A stretch of DNA of 64,000 nucleotides from Bemisia tabaci (lineage: Eukaryota > Arthropoda > Insecta > Hemiptera > Aleyrodidae). Shown in pieces: positions 10,323 to 20,908 of this stretch (its first letter is position 1; every line of letters begins with the position of its first letter). A model generated the notes under the pieces. That model made no database searches and was not told where the DNA came from. It saw nothing but the letters and a program-made list of their open reading frames with translations. The stretch is from assembly GCF_918797505.1 (NCBI RefSeq), contig NC_092799.1, positions 33,492,597-33,556,596 on the forward strand, given 5' to 3'. The translations under genes and the position numbers were made by a program.

Positions 10323-10706
10323 TTACTATAAACGCTTAACGGTGTCGAATGATGTCCAGAGAAACAGACAAGCAATTTGGTTTCAAATACGAGTTACAGT
10401 CCATGAAGCAAGTGCTCAAAACAACTGGCCTTCCAGTTCCTTTAATATGAAATAAAATTCAAAGAATAACTTCAAAATACACGTAGATCTGCGCACTGTG
10501 CATACATGTGGTTAGGCAAGTGAAACAAGTGATATCGTTTCCCTCAACTCGCTCCAATCTTGGGAAAAAACTGTTACCTATTCAAGATTCTTTTAAAAAA
10601 AGCTCTTTTCTTTTTTCGCCTTTTCTTTTAAAATAAGCTATAACATCTCGTATTTTTTCTCTGCGAATGCATACTTGAATACGTCACCCCCTCCTCCCCG
10701 GAAAAA
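10323..10706. other. Unassigned sequence
   Basis: AT-rich sequence with no boundary, open frame or motif recognised. Confidence 0.4.
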
Positions 10707-11042
10707 ATGAAGGCGTGTTCAATATTAAACTTAGAATTTTATTTGTTGTATTTGCCCCGTTTTGAATTAGCTCCGATTGAGACTTCACGTCAACTATCAG
10801 ACGCGATCACCCCTTCCGACCGTAGCACATTCCACATCGAAATAATTAGAAACAATTTGTGCTGTGTGTTTGTGAGGTCAAAAGAAAATGAACAATTTAA
10901 ATTACGGATTCGCATGCAACACTCGCATAAAATATCTGCATTTTCCCGCTACTCCTTCGATGGCTCTCTCATTTCACAGGGTTGCCTAATTCAGTATCAA
11001 ACGAAAAAATACACTAAGGAATGTGGCCCGAACTGTATGTAA
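10707..11042 (+). CDS. Open frame, 111 codons, no recognised family
   Basis: This is the longest ATG-started frame in the window that does not lie over a visible inverted repeat or low-complexity tract. The predicted product is basic (many Arg/Lys) and Ser-rich, with five cysteines, two in a terminal ECGPNCM. It has a short hydrophobic N-terminus (ILNLEFYLLYL) that could mimic a signal anchor. No domain is recognised. The start ATG sits in AAAAATGAAGGCG, a string shared with F-type repeats, so the 5' part may be repeat-derived. It overlaps another frame (11021-11233) in a different phase. Confidence 0.17.
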   Translation: MKACSILNLEFYLLYLPRFELAPIETSRQLSDAITPSDRSTFHIEIIRNNLCCVFVRSKENEQFKLRIRMQHSHKISAFSRYSFDGSLISQGCLIQYQTKKYTKECGPNCM

Positions 11043-11623
11043 CAAGATATGTAAAAATAGTGTCGACTCAGCACTATTTTACCACCTTGCTTATCATCAA
11101 ACATGCATGGTCACTTAGTTGCCTTGGCATTGACCTTCGAATAATTGTTTTAACTAATTACAAGCCCTTTCGTAGAACCTGTCTGCTGTTAAAAACTTTG
11201 TCCATTGTACATGCTATACGGTTTGATGACTAGCGGTTAACGTTCGCATCAAACAGAGCGGTCAAGCTGGTCCAGAATTGAAGCGCTGGGTGCAAAAAGT
11301 GCATTTCTTTATTGTGGTGTTTCAGAATCTCAGCAAACGTTTCACCCATATTGATTACAGCAAATAAACGGAATTTGTTGAAACTTTCACCGAATTTTCT
11401 TCATAATTTTACGACGCTGAAAATGAAAAATTTCAGAAAATTCACCGAATAGTTTCCCCTCAATAATGTAGCATTAGTACTGAAGATTTTGAAACGCACC
11501 GCAAACAAAAATGCCTTTTCTGCATCCAACGCCTCGATTTTGGATGAAATTGTCATTTTTGCCAACATGAAAAGAAGATGTCTCGGTGCAACATCGGAAC
11601 ATGGATTTTTGTTTCGTTGGAAT
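11043..11623. other. Unassigned sequence with a possible G-like arm
   Basis: No gene is recognised. The stretch TGGTGTTTCAGAATCTC near 11315 resembles one arm of the G repeats (compare 26190 and 32970). The rest is AT-rich and unassigned. Confidence 0.35.
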
Positions 11624-11982
11624 GGGTCAGTTACGCTGGTCACAGAATCGTGTTTTGATGCTTGATTCTTGTGGATCAGCTAAACTTAAGAAGCTCTGTC
11701 TAAACAGCAAATTTCTGTGTTTAATATTAACCGAGATATTGTCCTTTAAAAAGTCGGGTTTTTGACGTCATCCACCGTGAGTGTACTGAACATACCATGT
11801 TATGCACCACCGCGATGAATGACGTCAAAAACCCGACTTTTCAAAGCCACGCAAATCTAAAGGCCGATATCTCGGTTAATATTGAACACAGAGAGTTGCT
11901 GTTTTGACCGAGCTTTTTACGTTCAGCTAATCTACAAGAATCAAGCATCAAAACACGATTCTGTTACCAGCGCAACTGACCC
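11624..11982. mobile_element. Foldback element T
   Basis: Long inverted arms of about 160-170 bp run from GGGTCAGTTACGCTGG to the complement CCAGCGCAACTGACCC. They pair through AATCGTGTTTTGATGCTTGA, ATATTAACCGAGATAT and AAGTCGGGTTTTTGACGTCA, leaving a short loop. Mismatches are scattered, so this is not an assembly duplicate. No TSD could be fixed. The 150-codon frame beginning at 11882 runs out of the right arm and is probably not a gene. Confidence 0.8.
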
Positions 11983-12535
11983 ATCGAGTTCAGGAGTAAA
12001 GAGACCGAATGTAGTCCTTGGCAGAAATGCGACCTTCGTCTTGATAGCCGGGGGTGGCAACGGAGGCTATCGATTAATTGTCAAAAGCGTTGCCTCCTTG
12101 AGGACTCGCCGGGGGTGGCATAACATGCACAAACCACGTAAAGAGTTTATGCAAATAGCGGCACAGCGGGGCCCGCTAATTCGGACCCGTAACTTACCGA
12201 CAAAATGTCGGCGCATTAGAGGAGGCAGGCAGCCCGCTACTGTTTTAATTTGTTCCCGCGGCCCGCCACGTATTCATTCGGATCCGATGGAGATTATTGC
12301 GAGCCAGACACATAGCTTTTCATTATTAACCTAATTTATTTGCTCAGTCAAATGTTAAATGGTAATATGAGCGCTAATGCAATCCGAGGCACCGTTGCCC
12401 CGCGCAGCGCGCACCCGCACTTCAGCTCCCAACTGGCACCGCTAAGTAACGCTGAAACAAAACGTATGCAAATTATTTCAGGCCGCGACGCCAAGCGGAG
12501 TCGGAAACCCTGTTTCAAGTTCTCCTCGGAAGAGT
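11983..12535. other. Unassigned, moderately GC-rich sequence
   Basis: No gene recognised. Two open frames (11882-12334 and 12340-12537) cover most of it without any domain. GGGGGTGGCA occurs twice (near 12049 and 12110), hinting at a small local duplication. Confidence 0.35.
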
Positions 12536-12967
12536 AGAGTCCCTTTATACCCAGAGTTAAGACAACTCGATTATCAGCTGACTGGCAGCCGGCCTTGGCT
12601 GGCCATGGAGGCCGAAACGAGTGCACCCAAACGAACGATATTGAGGGATAAGGATCAGGAATCCTGCGATGTCTGTCACACAAAAACAACAACATCAACA
12701 AATTGATCAATTAAAAAGAAAATGAGATTGGTTTGTGAATAATTTCTGAATCTATTTTCATTTTGGACCGATGGAAATAACAATTTACTCTTGATACGCC
12801 ACAATTAGGTAATATTTTCATTATTCTTGCTCACATTCGAGGTACCGCCATCTTGGTGCACTCGTTTCAGCCTCCATGAGCGAGAACCAATCAGAATTGG
12901 ATTTTTTTAGGCCACTTTCAGCCCAACCAAAAGTGAGTTGTTTTAACTCTGGGTATAAAGGGACTCT
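12536..12967. mobile_element. Mutator-like element E, copy 1
   Basis: A 432-bp element with ends AGAGTCCCTTTATACCCAGA and the complement ending TATAAAGGGACTCT. The arms extend through GTTAAGACAACTC. The flanks TCGGAAGAGT and ACGGAAGAGT match at 9 of 10 positions. A 9-10 bp TSD is typical of the Mutator superfamily. No transposase is encoded. Inner arms repeat again around GGCCATGGAGGC and GTGCACTCGTTTC. Confidence 0.75.
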
Positions 12968-13038
12968 ACGGAAGAGTTGCAAGACATCAATGACTAAACT
13001 CAATAACCATGCGCCTCATCTCCCGTGCTACTGAGGAT

Positions 13039-13353
13039 AGAGTCCCTTTATATTAAGAGACAATGTGAATCCATTTCTGATTGGTTCCCGTATTTTAGGC
13101 CTCCACAATGTCACAAACGGGAATAAAGAATAAATTTTCACCAATTGCAAAGATTATAATCTGGAATGGACCGGGGAATTACGGGTTCAGCAAGGAACAA
13201 ACGGAATCAGAGAAGGAACGGAGAAAGGAATTTGAGAATGGGCCGATCAAAGATTACGAAAAACTTTCAATTTAAGCAATCTTTATTCCCGTTTGTGACT
13301 CCATGATCGAGTATAGATTGTCTTAACTCTCAGTAAAAAGATGACTTTTTAGA
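13039..13353. mobile_element. Mutator-like element E, copy 2 (degenerate)
   Basis: The left end AGAGTCCCTTTATATTAAGA matches E copy 1. The right side reads ATTGTCTTAACTCTCAGTA, then a decayed AAAAGATGACT. Internal arms pair perfectly over TGTCACAAACGGGAATAAAG (about 13109) and its complement (about 13283). It lies only about 70 bp right of E copy 1. The flanking decamers match poorly, so the TSD is lost or the right boundary is off by some bases. Confidence 0.6.
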
Positions 13354-13556
13354 GAGAAGAAGATTTTTTAAACGGAAAACTACTCAACGGAAATTCTTAA
13401 AAACTGCCGTGATTTTTCTTCTCTATGCCAAGAAAATTCTGCAAAAACTTCAAGGAATCATGCCAATTTGTTCTCCTTTAAAAAATAATCTAGAGACGGA
13501 GATTTTCAAACACCGCAAACGAGATACGTGGTTCCGGACTTACACCGTCGATATAC
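13354..13556 (-). repeat. Repeat G, inverted partial copy
   Basis: The string AAACGGAAAACTACT, then AACTGCCGTGATTTTTCTTC, is the complement of the core of 35279-35542. The right part GACTTACACCGTCGATAT equals that element's right arm. Only one outer arm is preserved. No TSD. Confidence 0.6.
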
Positions 13557-14063
13557 CAAAAAGACTTCGAAAATGAAGGATTTCCATAACTATTAGCCAA
13601 AACGGCCGAAGCGTTACGCAGCTTTTTCGACGCAGCAAAAGTAGAGACATTACTGTGACAGGGCCCGATAAAAGCCTATTTACGGTTGAAATTGAGACCC
13701 TTCAAAATTGAGTCGTAGGACCCTGACCCTCGACGGATGAGCCGATAGATCAGGCGTTGTCGGTTTTCGTCCGAAATTAATCCCTTTAAAAGGCGGACTC
13801 TACGGAGTTTTCGGCGATTTGGTTGCGCCGGAAAAAGCGTCGTGATTATCATGTCACGGGCGTGGATTGTCATCCGCGGCGCGGCACAATGCCCGTCAAT
13901 CATCGGGCCGCCAGGACAGGTGAGCCGGCCGCCGTGCCCGATGTTATCGACACTGACGTCACTATCGGTGCAGCGTCGCGCGATCCCGCGGGATTTCCCT
14001 CGCGAATCGGGGATGATCGCATTGCTGGAATTTTCCGTAAAAAGGTCTGTTGTTCGCACTATT
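13557..14063. other. Unassigned sequence, GC-rich right half
   Basis: The frames at 13676-14122 (minus, 148 codons) and 13823-14170 (plus) overlap each other on opposite strands. This is expected from low stop density in GC-rich DNA. Neither shows a recognisable domain. Confidence 0.35.
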
Positions 14064-14323
14064 CTGCTGTGATATGCTGTGGAAGAATGCCGTATGAACA
14101 TTCGAAAGTTGCCAAATTTCATCCCATAAAATGTTATTTTTTTAGGAAAAATATGATTATTTCCTCATGATTTTGTCGGGAACTTCAGGAGAGACTGCAA
14201 ACAAAATTATCTAAAAAAATTGAACGGGAAAGTAGTAGTATGTATACAAGGAAATTCATTTTTAGTCAAAGGAAATTTGGCAACGCCTGAATGTTCATAC
14301 GACGTTTTTTCCTTAGCACGCAG
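14064..14323. mobile_element. MITE family A, copy 2
   Basis: The left end CTGCTGTGATATGCTGTGG is decayed but continues with GAATGCCGTATGAACATTCG and GTTGCCAAATTTC. The right end is TTTGGCAACGCCTGAATG, then CCTTAGCACGCAG. About 260 bp long. The inner block CAAACAAAATTATCT is shared with copies at 23394 and 49645. No matching tetramer flanks. Confidence 0.8.
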
Positions 14324-14383
14324 CCTCACATTGATTAAGCTATCTCCACCCACGGACACTACACTGATTGTGAGTTGGTCGCG

Positions 14384-14655
14384 GCGCCTTGATGCAACTA
14401 TTCGTGTTCCACGGATGTGCGTGTTGCGTGTTTCAAATTGAAGGCACTTTCGCCTTTCTCACAGCTTCAGAAATTGGTCATTATCTTTACCTACGAATGC
14501 TACACTGATTGTGAGTTGGTTGTGGCGTTCGTATGTACGAATGCTGCACTGATTGTGACTTGTGAGTTGATTGTGGCGCCTTGATGCAACTATTCAGGCT
14601 CCACTGATGTGTTTGTTGCGCGTTTAAAATCGAAGGCACTTTCGCTTCTTTCTCT
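14384..14655 (+). repeat. F motif, two tandem copies
   Basis: GCGCCTTGATGCAACTATTC occurs at 14384 and 14576, 192 bp apart. Each is followed by TCCAC, GATGTG, a GTTGCG block and GAAGGCACTTTCGC. The spacer also contains short repeats of CACTGATTGTGAGTTG. The unit resembles the longer tandem units at 25983 and 26485. Confidence 0.75.
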
Positions 14656-15324
14656 AGAGATGCATTGGGGTTGTCGTTAGTTTTAGCACTGGAATAACAG
14701 AGTGCCTAGGTGGAGAAACTAGGCATTGCAACTTATAATCCTTTTACTACAAAAAAAGCGCGGCGCAGTAAGTAGTCAACGAATTTCAAGCTTTCATGGA
14801 TTTTTGATTCATATTGAAATAATTCCTGAAAAAAGTTTGATGGATATTATTTGCAGAGAATTACCATTTTTCTGTTAATTTCATTCATATCTCCTTCGAT
14901 GAAACGAATTTCTACTGACCGGTTATGTTCATCACATGACCCGGTTTGTAAAAATAGATAAAAGAAATTGTAACTTCGATTAATAACCCCAAAACAATTA
15001 AAATAAATTGTGAACTTGCTTCACGTAATCTGTATATTTTTGAAAATTGTATTGGTTTTTATTCTGATACTTTAAGAGGTTTTTTTTTTAAAAATAAAAA
15101 AATCTCGAGAATGTCAGTGGGAGGCATTCATTGGTTAACAGTGGATTGCAGCTAAAATAAAGGATAAACGATGTAATTTTAGACTTAAGGCCGTCCATTC
15201 CGCAAGCTGACTGCCCATTTCTTGGACTGGGTAAAAACATCAGCCAGTTTCCAGACTGGTCAAAGGAGATGGCCTCAAACTGAAAAATTTTGCCAACGAT
15301 AGTATACAGTCCAGCTGATAGCTA
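14656..15324. other. Unassigned AT-rich sequence
   Basis: No open frame above background, no repeat boundary and no RNA gene were seen. Confidence 0.45.
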
Positions 15325-15597
15325 CATTGAAAGAAAAAAGATTGGTAGAATTTACCATTCCTTCACGCTGTATTTCACACAGCGTCGCAATTCAGAGTCA
15401 ATTCTGCCAGAGGAAAGGTAACCGTTACTATATACTGGCACAGGTACAGGTAACCATTTCTCTGGCAGAATCGACTTCAAGATCGGCAGAATTTACCATT
15501 CCTTCACACCGTGTGAAATACAGCGTGAAGTGTGTATTTAACACAGCGTGAAGGAATGGTAAATTCTACCAATCTTTTTTTTTTTTTTTTTTCAGTG
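15325..15597. mobile_element. MITE family P
   Basis: A 273-bp palindromic MITE flanked by TA (15323-15324 and 15598-15599). The left end is CATTGAAAGAAAAAAGATTGG and the right end is the complement with an expanded T run and TTTCAGTG. The arms share GTAGAATTTACCATTCCTTC and an ACGCTGT step. A second inner pair of TTTACCATTCCTTCACACCG and complementary strings lies near 15490-15560, so part of the arm is duplicated. The T run (about 17) is a likely replication-slippage site. Confidence 0.85.
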
Positions 15598-15599
15598 TA

Positions 15600-16923
15600 A
15601 CTTGTTAGAGAGAGGAAAAACTCATGTAGCGTTTCCGGTCAGATTTCACAACGCATTTCTTCGAAGTTGTTGACATTCATCCGAGTATTCCTCCGCTTCC
15701 AGACTTCGAAAGTTCAGCAACACACTGTCACCATAACTCCGCAACTTCCAAATTTAAAAGCTCGCATTTCGAATGAGCTTCGGGGCCCCTGGGCTCGCGA
15801 ACCGAAAAAGCGGAACGAGATCCGCAATTTTAATTAAGCTCGCAGTGGAAAAGTTAAGTTGAAACGACTTTCAAATGTCATCGCTCAGTCAAGCGGGCCG
15901 AGGCGCACTCTGTTGTAAGTGCAACAGCGGCTCGACAGCGGTGTCGCTAGATTGCACTCATCCATTCACGATACATCGTAGATCTTGGACCCGGCGGGAG
16001 AAAAATAAGAGAGCAGCGACGCCGAAATTGATTGCCACTTGCATGCCGCAGAGATTTGCGATTTACGTACTTTTTCTTCTGGGAAATTTCGTAAGACTCT
16101 CAACGTTGCCACTGATTTTCTCTGAAATAAACTCTCAAAAGCTGAAAATGAGAAAATTCCCAACAGTTTCACTTTCCATTGTCATCTTATACTCATAGGA
16201 ATCAAAAATCCATCACGAGAAACCCCGTTTCCTGAGATTACTTCATTGACTTTTGAGGCTATATTTATACGTTGAACCAATCGATATCGATACAGTTTCA
16301 CTTGTTTGATGTATCGAATACGATCAATAAGGCGTGACATGTGCATGGCGCGCTTAATCGAAGGTAAAATTTGTCGATTTTCAACTTTCCGCTCGACTTT
16401 TCGAGTTTCAATCCGAAACTGTTGGATGAATACTCAAAATTGTCACGAAAACAAAGAATTTGCTTGTAAAAGTTTCCGTTTATCATTTTCTTGTCTTGAG
16501 AAGACTGCATACCTGATTCTGTCAACTTCTGGCTTTGAAAATTGTTTGCTGTTTTTTTTTTTTTAAATTTGTATTTATTTTTTTAATAAAGTGATTACGC
16601 AAGTATACAGCAGAAATCTTCATGCTGCAATCTCGCACAAAATGATATGAATAAGGTCCTCCCTGTATAGTGGAAGGTGAATTCGAGGATGTCGAACCAG
16701 TCGAAGAATTCCCAGGAAATAGATTGTGAGATAATTGAAAATTTCACGCATCATTCAATAAAATCTTCCCCTCGAATCCTACTAAGTCCATTTTTTGGAA
16801 ACTTAATTTGTGCGTTAACTGTTCTCTTCGGAAACACGGCGAAGTTCTCAGGGACCTGGAATCCGGTTCATCTGAGGAATCGGCGCTTTTGAGCCACGCA
16901 CCAACACCGTCCATCGCTGTATT
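15600..16923. other. Unassigned sequence
   Basis: No gene recognised. A 107-codon frame (15875-16198) starts at an ATG in moderately GC-rich DNA but has no domain; its C-terminal part turns hydrophobic and AT-rich. A T run with downstream AATAAA-like sequence lies at 16550-16590, without an upstream gene to support polyadenylation. Confidence 0.35.
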
Positions 16924-17501
16924 CTGCCTTGCTGCGGAAAAAACACCGTATAAACATTTGAAAGTTGCCAAATTTCCTCCAATAAAATGTTTATTTTTGA
17001 GGAAACTTATGAACACTTCCTCTTGAAATTTTCAGATAATTTTGATCTTTTCACGAATAAAATTCTCTCAAATATTGACTGACAAATTATTTAAAAAGAA
17101 TGGAGAATTTGCAAGGGTCTGAATTTTGATGAATTTCCTGTTTAAGTGGAATCCTCTGAGTGAACTGAACACGAAGATACCCTTGATTCATAAATTGAGC
17201 AATTATTAGAGGAGATATGACAAAATCACCGATTCTGCTAAAATACATGTGTTTAAATGGGAAATGCCGCCAGATGACGTCACAAGGCGGCACATTTTCT
17301 CACTTTTAAATCAATTTTTCTCCAATTTCCCATGTCAGAAAAAATTATGAAAAATATTGCGAACTCAGCTCATTAGGCACTTTCAGATGAAGCAATAAAA
17401 AAATTGCGTGCAAATTCTCCATTCTCTGAAAATTCGTTTTTTATCCAAGGAAATTTGGCAACGTCTGAAGGTTCATACGGCATTCTTCCTCAGCATGTCA
17501 G
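16924..17501. mobile_element. MITE family A, copy 3, interrupted
   Basis: Left end CTGCCTTGCTGCGGAAAAAA and GTTGCCAAATTTCC; right end TTTGGCAACGTCTGAAGG and CTCAGCATGTCAG. At 578 bp it is more than twice normal because an M-family MITE (17098-17424) has inserted. Removing that leaves about 251 bp, the standard A length. The flanking tetramers do not match. Confidence 0.85.
17098..17424 (-). mobile_element. MITE family M, copy 1 (nested in A)
   Basis: A 327-bp element with perfect 16-bp TIRs, GAATGGAGAATTTGCA and TGCAAATTCTCCATTC. The interior has a GC-rich imperfect hairpin (GCCGCC and GGCGGC near 17266 and 17286) flanking a TGACGTCA palindrome. Copies or fragments are at 7540-7855 and 28470-28603. 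Its position inside an otherwise full-length A element gives both boundaries. The TSD is unclear. Confidence 0.8.
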
Positions 17502-18217
17502 CATCCACCGGATGTTGATTGTATTGACGACGGTCCTGGCGCTCTTGACGCCCGCGAAGTGTGTCCACAATACGTGACTCACCGCCTTCCAGAGAGATTT
17601 CGGCTCCGATTTCGGGCTAAGTCGGGCGCAGTGGTCCTGAGTCTGTCTCTGTGTGGGAGCCCGCCCTCGTCGGTGTAACTTCGGGAATTAGGGGCAACGA
17701 GTGTCTTGTCAGAATCTATCAGACTTATCCTTCCCGTTTCCCTCGCAATCTGCGATAAAGAAAGTTGGAAGTGCCGAGAGCCAAATTCCTCTATCGGAGG
17801 TGTTATTTACCCGCCAAGTACATACTCGACGTAAAATGATACCATTGAAGGAGAAATAAAAAACGGCGAAAAGGAACGTGAAATGCGGGTGATATTTTCA
17901 TCGAGGAAAACACAAATATATAATTTATGGCCTATTTACATGTCGAGGGCTAAGGAACAATATCGCCTAACTAACCACTTTGGGGAAAAGGAATCATCGA
18001 CTTTGCCGCATTCTCCAGTATTAAATCCGCGAAATGATGTTTTTAATTGTTTCTAAATCCGCACGAGAGCGCTGTTAAGACGCTGTAATGCATTAAAAAA
18101 AGCAAATTAAAAAAAATCCAAAATTAAAAAAACGGCAAAGTTGCATTCAGGCGTTGTCATTGAGGCGACGAAGACGGTGCGCCGCACCCCGCACAGGGGA
18201 TTGAGTGAATAGGAGAG
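17502..18217. other. Unassigned sequence
   Basis: GC-rich to about 17720, then AT-rich with A runs. No gene or repeat boundary is recognised. Confidence 0.4.
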
Positions 18218-18422
18218 GTTGGAAACTTTAAACGCTTATAACTTATAACTCCTTGTTTATACAAAACTTTGAGGTTTTAAAAGTGGATCCATTTGCTTCC
18301 TCGTGAAATTTTCTTCCCGAGGCACCTCAAAAAATTTAAAATGTGACGAAATAAACATCAAAATTTGCAGTTTTACTCAAACATTTCATGTCCGAACTCT
18401 CTAATTGAATCGATCCACTGTG
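18218..18422 (-). mobile_element. Repeat H, copy 1 (one end only)
   Basis: In reverse this matches 46015-46215, 44698-44925 and 59737-59972. Shared blocks include CACTGTGGATCGATTCAAT, a TCGGACATGAAA step, CTGCAAATTTTGATG and TAACTCCGTTTATACAAAAC (read on the minus strand). The distal end stops at TTGGAAACTT, as in the 46015 copy, so the second terminal repeat is missing in both. Confidence 0.7.
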
Positions 18423-19599
18423 AGCCGCGTCCTTGTTCAGCTCGTCGATCAAGCTGTCTAACTTTTTGACCGACAAAGATGGGCCTCAGTAAATTCTCCT
18501 GAGCTCTAAAATATTGCCTTCAATGTTTTATACGCCACCCTATAATTATGTAAAGTGAAGCCTGTTTCCAATTCAGGAGCAATAAAACATTATTGATACT
18601 GTGAAGTAACGCGTTCATAAGAATGTAAAAGTTAAAAAAATATCGTTGAATTTTCTCATAAAGTGAAGTTTTTAATGTCGTGTTTCTTGATATTGAGCTT
18701 GCATCAACGTCAATAAAACAACTTCAGCAACGAAGCCGGAAACAAGATAAGAACACTTCCGGGTGTAAAGTGCAATTTCCGCGTATTAAAAGAAGTAAAA
18801 TAAAGGAAAGAAAAACAATTAAAAACTTTTATTTTCTTAAAATTAAGTCCATAATTTCGACGATATTATACACAACTCTTGTCAAAAATGTATAGAATTC
18901 TAAATCTAAGTATAATTTCCAGCAAAGGCTCGCATAATGTGTAACCGGATGATATTGCAACGAACCTCGTTCATTACTTGCCTTGCCTTTCACGTGCACG
19001 CCTACTCCACTCTAAAGCCACGATTGAAACTTCCCGCACCGTGCTTGACATGTCGAATGCAGCTTCAGGGGTTCGGTTGATTTTAGATCCTCAAACCTCA
19101 GTCCTCTCCTTAAACCGATGTATGGGAACAATGCAACTGAGAATACCTCAGAGAATGTGATATCAGGACCGGTGTTGATGAGCTGAAACTATCCTCACAA
19201 TACGCAAGAATATGAGACGATCAACTCCTGCATAATTTAAGTCTAAAGGGACTAGAAAAATGTAGGAAGTAATAGTGTTGTCTCAGAGGCGTAACACTTG
19301 GCAACTTCCACGATATGACTATATGGGAGATAAACGTCATAAGAACATTTGAAAGTTGCGTTTGCCTGAATAAAATATGTATTTCTGAGAATAATTACGA
19401 AAAATGCGTGTTGTCCGAAAAACTCTGTCCTAATTTAATGCACCCGAGCCTAACCGATTGAATTACATCAATGATTTACTACTTATGAGGGCTCGTTGAT
19501 TGCAAACTTGTGTAAGTGAAGTACATATCTCTAGTAAGAAAAGTATTATGGGTTATCTCCCAAAATTGTGGTACTACCAAAATTTGTTGGATGATGGAC
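18423..19599. other. Unassigned AT-rich sequence with an A-family remnant
   Basis: No gene is recognised. About 19335-19400 contains ACGTCATAAGAACATTTG, AAGTTGCG and an AATAAAATATGTATTTC block in the order of the left half of family A, a degenerate half element. The rest is featureless, including a 71-codon AT-rich frame at 18680-18895. Confidence 0.35.
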
Positions 19600-19678
19600 A
19601 TTTCCAATTAATAGTGGTAGTACCGCAAAAGGGTTGGTAACCTAATTTATTAGAGTACTACCTCAATTAATTGGAAAT
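19600..19678. repeat. Short inverted repeat
   Basis: ATTTCCAATTAATAGTGGTA and TAC at 19600-19623 faces GTACTACCTCAATTAATTGG and AAAT at 19655-19678 across a 31-bp loop. A weaker third copy (GTGGTACTACC) lies at 19568. It could be the core of an old MITE. No TSD. Confidence 0.5.
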
Positions 19679-19900
19679 TCCAAAATCTTCCAACTACCCC
19701 GTTCTCTTTTTTTGGTGTTCGGATGCTATATTGCCGCGCCAAGGAAGAACGCCGTATGAACCTTCGGATGTTGCCGAATTTCCTTTGATAAAATACTAAT
19801 TTCCTGGGAAAGTTGTGAATATTTTTCTTCCAATTTTTCAGACAATATTGTTCGCGCTTTGATCTAAAATATCTGACAATATTAAGGAAAAATGGACGTA

Positions 19901-20453
19901 CAGTAGACTCTGGATCTATCCGGCTTAATTGGTGCCGGGCCCGATCCGGATGAAAAAGAAATCCAGATAATAATAGTAAACACAAACACCACCAACCAAC
20001 ACCACAGTATTCTTATTAAGTATACATCATGTACATACCAACACGAATTTAAAAGGTTAACGCCAAACTGAATGACTCAATGGAGATTGTGAATGGTAGC
20101 CGACAACGATAAATTACAATACAACGATTAAAGCGCGCAATGCGTGAAGTATTCATGCAGTCTTGTAGCCGCTAATGTGCGTTTCAGGCTAACTAACCGA
20201 CTGCAATGCGTTTGGTGTAATGCGGGAAGTATTTATGCAATCTAGTAGGCGCTAATACGATCCACGCCGACCTCACTGTTTTGCGCAATGCGTGAAGTAT
20301 TCCTTCAGCCTTGCAGGCACCAATATGCCTTGCGACCGCTTCTCCGCGGATCCGTTCACTTATCGGAATGTGTACGTAGTTACATGGTTGCAAAATCGAT
20401 CCGGATAATCCAGAGTCCGGATAATGCGAAGCCGGATAATCCAGAGTCTACTG
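19901..20453. mobile_element. pogo/Tigger-like non-autonomous element
   Basis: The 553-bp element starts CAGTAGACTCTGGATC and ends ATAATCCAGAGTCTACTG, with TA at 19899-19900 and 20454-20455. This end sequence and TA target are characteristic of pogo/Tigger (Tc1/mariner superfamily) elements. An extra partial end copy lies just inside the right terminus (20399-20418). Instead of a transposase it contains three inverted units of the minisatellite found in hAT Y. It is inserted inside element B. Confidence 0.85.
20137..20302 (-). repeat. Minisatellite, three units, inside the pogo-like element
   Basis: GCAATGCGTGAAGTATTC at 20137-20154, a variant at 20217-20234, and a perfect copy at 20285-20302. 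Each is followed by TGCAGTCTTGTAG-type sequence and GCTAAT. These are the complement of the units in hAT Y1 (9245, 9323) and Y2 (53996, 54075). Spacing is about 80 then 68 bp. Confidence 0.8.
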
Positions 20454-20908
20454 TATGTATGCGAAAAGGAACTATGCACAAGTGGAAAGATGGGGTGTGC
20501 TCGTGGAAGCTGGATAAAAAACAATGTAAAAGTGGATATAGTTATCCTTTTGAGAAAATGGAAAAGCGGGATTTGACATTAAATCGAAAGGAACTGAGCG
20601 CTAATTCGTGAGCCGTGAACGTGTGAAAAGAGCCTTGTGGACAGGGCTCATGAGTTAAAGAGTCCCGCCACCCATCTCCCCATCATGGCTCCTTGTGCGT
20701 TGCTGCTGACGTCTCCGGCGCTTTTAAAGCCCCATTCATTCATATGGACCGAGCACTAACGAGCACACCCCATCTTTCCACTTGCACATAGTTCTATTTA
20801 GCATAAATACGTTCAAATATGCATAGCTTCTTCCCAATATAAAAGTTTTATCAGAGGAAATATAGTGACTCTTGAATGTTCATACGGCGTTTTTCCTTAG
20901 CACGGCAT

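Larger units (their letters stand above)
19894..20812. mobile_element. Element B, copy 1, split by a pogo-like insertion
   Basis: Perfect 36-bp inverted arms include GAACTATGCACAAGTGG with AAAGATGGGGTGTGCTCGT (20468-20503) and the complement (20758-20793). The B end GGACGTA is separated from the next B bases, TGTATGCGAAAAGG, by the pogo-like element. Rejoined, these match the B2 end around 36577-36610. The centre carries a CTCATGAGTTAAAGAG and GCCGTGAACG block also seen in the other copies. Confidence 0.75.
19731..20908. mobile_element. MITE family A, copy 4, with two nested insertions
   Basis: The left end TTGCCGCGCCAAGGAAGAAC with CGCCGTATGAAC, and the right end GAATGTTCATACGGCG with CCTTAGCACGGCA, are standard A ends but lie 1178 bp apart. 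The extra length is a B-family element (about 19894-20812) that itself carries a pogo-like element (19901-20453). Removing these restores about 260 bp. Confidence 0.8.

Noticed and set aside
11882..12334. 150-codon plus-strand frame
   Set aside because: It starts inside the right arm of foldback T and has no domain or ATG context support.
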